A DNA stretch of 64,000 bases from Larus michahellis (lineage: Eukaryota > Chordata > Aves > Charadriiformes > Laridae), in contig NC_133897.1 in the NCBI RefSeq assembly GCF_964199755.1, forward strand, positions 18,218,492 to 18,282,491. Reading direction: 5' to 3'. The notes beneath the pieces are model-generated. The model saw nothing but the letters and a program-made list of their open reading frames with translations. It was not told the DNA's origin and did no database searches. Made by a program: the position numbers and the translations under genes. The stretch's first letter is position 1. Every line of letters begins with the position of its first letter. Of this stretch, positions 60,528-64,000 are shown one piece after another.

Positions 60528-63500
60528 AAAATATTTCCTATAGTTTGCTCTTTTGTGTTGCCAGGTAATTTCCTTAAGTGTTCTGAGCTTGTTATGAGAA
60601 GTAGTGAATGGTTGTATTTGGTTTGTACAGCTCCTGATGAGTGCTCATACTTTCCCCTCTTCTACGATTCACTCAGTTGTTGCATTTCAGTATGAGCCTT
60701 TAGAAGGGAACAGTAAGGTCCGTGGTGTGATCAGGGACTTTGCAAATAAGCAGGTGGAATTTATCAGCCAAAAATATTTTGCAGTTTGTCTTCAATTTCA
60801 GATATGTTGCAATAATAAAACACGGATATAAAGAGACCCCCTAGACAGGCCTGTACCTGTTGGTGTAAAATAGTCTCTTGGCCTGAAAGACTTGTAGGGG
60901 CAGGTAATAGTCTTTATTAGACCAACTTGTATACTTCTTTACATGTATCTTTAGATGTCAAGCAAGTTCAAAGGCTGGTGTGCCTGAAAGACCGTCTCCT
61001 CTTTCAAACTCTAAAGCTTAGTGTAGTAGAACATGTTACTTCTGCAGACTGATCGTGTCTAACCAATTGTCTTAGACCATCATGGTTGCTACAGTTTTTC
61101 TGGTTAATGATGTGTGGGCAAAAATGGGGATTGGAACCTTTCAGTAGCAAAGCAGTTGACAGCTGTTTTTGAACCACCCTGTCTGAACTGAATGTAGTAG
61201 CAAATACAGAGCCTGTTGAGCATGCTAGATGTAATACTGTTTTGGGTATGATGATCTGCTGCAAGTGTGCAGAATGTTAGGGGTGCAGATGGTAGGACTG
61301 GCTAGTTGCATGGAGACCAAATAAGCTGAGCTCTGTCAGATTTTGGGAGCGAGTACTGCATGAGAGGTGTGCTTTCTGCAGCTCTTGTTTGCAGAGGGAG
61401 CAAATTTTTAGCATGAGATTATAAGAAATGAGGTTATTGGTCTAAGACACTTTATGAAAAGATACTCTGTGAAGTTTATTCTGGGCAAAGTTTGTCCTGC
61501 TAAGATATTAATATCTGGTTTTGCTTTCTGTGGTATAATTATTCTTGGGTATTGCCTGACAGATGGTTATATCTTAGAGTTGTATCAGAATGATGTTATT
61601 TGCTTGACAGTTATTGTTCTCTTAGGAATGCAGGACAGGAACGGACCTCCCTATTCATCAAGTTTATTTTCATGCTCTTGTAGGCTTTATGTCATACAGT
61701 CGTAGACATATGGAGTGCTGTCTGAAAAGCAGCTGGGCTTTTTCCCCTCACTACTTTAATTAGAAGCCTGTTCGAATGCTAAATTGCCCTAAACATGAGG
61801 AAGCTGCTTGTAATGTTCAGCCTAAATTTATTCATCATCTGTTGGTAATAACCAGTTCTTGTGCCAAGGTTGTCCTTTTATTTTGAATAGTTTTTTCTTA
61901 TTTTATAATTATCTCAGTGCGTTTGTGTACAGCCCTTGTTTTTCTGCTCAGCTTTACTTTTGCTAGGCTAAGGCCAAGTCCTTGCAGTTTCCCTTCAGTT
62001 TTGTTGTTGAAATGTAGAGCAAAATGGAGGTGTGGGTACTCGGAGACTTTTCAGCTTTCACATAGCAGGTTTTTCCAGTTCCCTGAGAAGGGTGTGTCTT
62101 ACTCTTTGTACTATTGCTGATAAAACAAGTGAGTAGTAGCTTCCTTGTTATTGCAGTGCACCAACAGAAAACACGAAGAAAGAAAATTCTGTATTTTAAA
62201 CTCTCTGAACATTGTCTTTGGGTGGCGAGGTTGTTCACACAGTAGGGGCTTGCCGTGTATCCTCTAATTTAGGGATGCAGGCACTCCTGTGAAAGTGGTG
62301 TTGAAAGGCAGGCAGATGTTTGATTGCTTCAAGTGCGTGGGTTCCACTTTGTGTTTTTTGGTTTTTTTTCCTCAGGCTGTTTAATGTTCAGATCAGTATT
62401 CTGTGGCTGATCTGTGCACAGACAAATTCTTTTTGCATTTTTAATGAGTTACTGCAAAAATCTGTGATCAAAGATAAGTCAAACCTATTACAAAGGAATC
62501 AAAAACTGGAATTGTGTTTAAATATTTTCCTGACTAATATTTATAGATACTTGCTACTTCTAAAGCTCTTGATAAAGCAAAGTACTCTTCTAAGACTTAT
62601 TTTCTTAAGATATTAATGAAAGATGCAATAGGTGGATACATTTTGAAGAATTTAACTACAAAATTAAAAAAAAAAGTTTAAAAAAACTTAAGTAGGAAGG
62701 CCTGACCTACTTTCTTCCTGTTTAAAATCCTAAAGGCTGTTGTGTTGGAAAAAGTAAAACAAACCCTTAACACAGTTTAAAATGCAGTGGAAGGTTTAAT
62801 ATTCTAGATTTAAAAGAGAGCTTAAGCCTTCTAATGTTCAACACTGCAGTTCTTAAAAATTAGGCTCCTGGCTAAGAAAGTACGGAGGCAGACACCTAAG
62901 GACCACATGCTGATGAGATTCTGATTTCCTGGATAGAATTTGAAATCCATGATGTGCAGCACTGGTACAGAGAAGTTGGCTGGTAGGAAATCAGGGTATA
63001 CCTTAGACATTCATATAACCCTTATATTAATCAGAAAATAAATTCTGTACCACTTTCTGCAGTTTTCTCTTAGGAAGATGCTTTTGATACCTATCTTATA
63101 TGTAGTAGACTAGCAGTTAATTAGCTTATTCATCCAAGAAGTAGGAGGCCTTGATTCTAGGTCCTTCATGACCTGAGGGGGCTCAAGTCTGTGTTTTTCT
63201 CTTCTTAAGAGTGCCATAACCCAGTTGTTCATGCTTAGGTAAGTGACCTAACCACCACACTGCAGATTCAGACTTCTTGCCTACTGTCTTGCATCCATCA
63301 ACTTACATTTCTGGCTGCATTATGGTCAACTTCATCAGGAAGGATGGGGCAGTCATGTGCAAAGTGCCCCGCAGGCTGATGAGTTGGGTATTCTCTTGGA
63401 ACACGGATTCAATTCTTCTCTTTCCTTTCCAGGAAAGGAAATTCTACTACTGGAGAGCAGTAGAACCTACGTCTAAATAATCTGATTTCATTCTAATTTA

Positions 63501-64000
63501 ATATTCTTAGCAATTGTTTGAGTACTGTTTTCTATTTAATGTTTGACCAGGAAATATCTTAACAGCCTGAGACACTCTAATAAGGAAATGGAATAATAAT
63601 GGCTGTCATTGATCTCATCACTTCTGGGGGTGAAGTTTTAGACTTGTTTCAATTCAGGGCTTTTTTTAAAAAGAAACAAACAAAACAGACAAAACCCAAC
63701 TCTTTTATATATATATTTTTTTTTGTTAAGTCAGATGTTGTGATTTTGAATCCTGATACAGGAAAACAAAAGGGAATTTATAGCTGTTTTGATTTAAAAT
63801 AAACGATACTTTCTGTACATGCAGGCTATACTGGGAGACCCAACTATAAATCTATTTACAAAGTTAAAGAATTTTTTTCTTTTTTATTCTTAAGTGGTGG
63901 CATAACACTTGTGCAAAAGATTCCTTCTCTCCTCAGATAAAGAAGGCAAGATTATAGAAAATGGGAGATCTTAGAAGGGGATAACCTAGTTGGGAAACTT

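Larger units (their letters stand above)
52571..64000 (+). other. MPP7: Probable MPP7 intron, running off the window
   Basis: About 11.4 kb of AT-rich DNA after the candidate leader exon. I searched for the MPP7 start (MPALS-like) and for L27, PDZ, SH3 and guanylate-kinase exons and saw none. The longest frame (57088-57555, minus, 155 codons) matches nothing I know. The stretch contains a perfect hairpin at 57640 and a 15-bp duplication at 60498. Confidence 0.45.

Noticed and set aside
1-64000. CRISPR arrays, operons, riboswitches or other prokaryotic systems
   Set aside because: The window is vertebrate nuclear DNA. No spaced direct repeats, ribosome binding sites or operon-like gene packing are present.

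Overview
The window looks like a piece of a bird chromosome, or less likely another sauropsid. Evidence: two 3'-end copies of CR1 LINEs with the typical terminal motif, an LTR of retroviral type, long non-coding tracts, GT-AG introns and two CpG islands. No prokaryotic gene organisation is present. Almost all short open frames in the window are chance frames in non-coding DNA.

Left end (1-4.8 kb): the 5' end of WAC on the minus strand. Coding exons 1-3 can be placed to the base and give the first 91 codons. They lie in and beside a CpG island of about 2.8-4.7 kb. The island also faces a plus-strand unit. At 5.23-5.83 kb a leader and a complete, uninterrupted 114-residue SSNA1 (NA14) reading frame follow a strong splice acceptor and end at an AATAAA signal and an A-run. 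The coding part has no introns, so I read it as a retrocopy of SSNA1 transcribed away from WAC, in the place where mammals have the WAC antisense transcript. Between the two units lies a degenerate tandem array with a period of about 52 bp (3691-4054).

Middle (5.8-47 kb): intergenic DNA with no gene I can recognise. It holds two CR1 copies (about 8.70-9.27 and 25.93-26.28 kb), a solo LTR with a 4-bp target-site duplication (24797-25258, minus), GC-rich and CCCTT satellites at 23.3-23.6 kb, a 40-bp tandem duplication at 44.5 kb and several small duplications. From 43.0 to 45.47 kb there is an A-rich tract with almost no open frame.

Right end (47-64 kb): a second CpG island (about 47.2-48.5 kb) with two CCAAT boxes, a candidate first exon ending at a CAG/GTAGGA donor (47975) and a well-formed candidate non-coding exon (52495-52570), both on plus. 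In vertebrates the neighbour facing WAC head-to-head is MPP7 (PALS/MAGUK scaffold), so these are probably 5' untranslated exons of MPP7. No MPP7 coding exon is visible before the window ends, so this assignment rests on gene order and splice signals only.

The most interesting items are the intronless SSNA1 gene sharing the WAC promoter and the 52-bp array inside that promoter.
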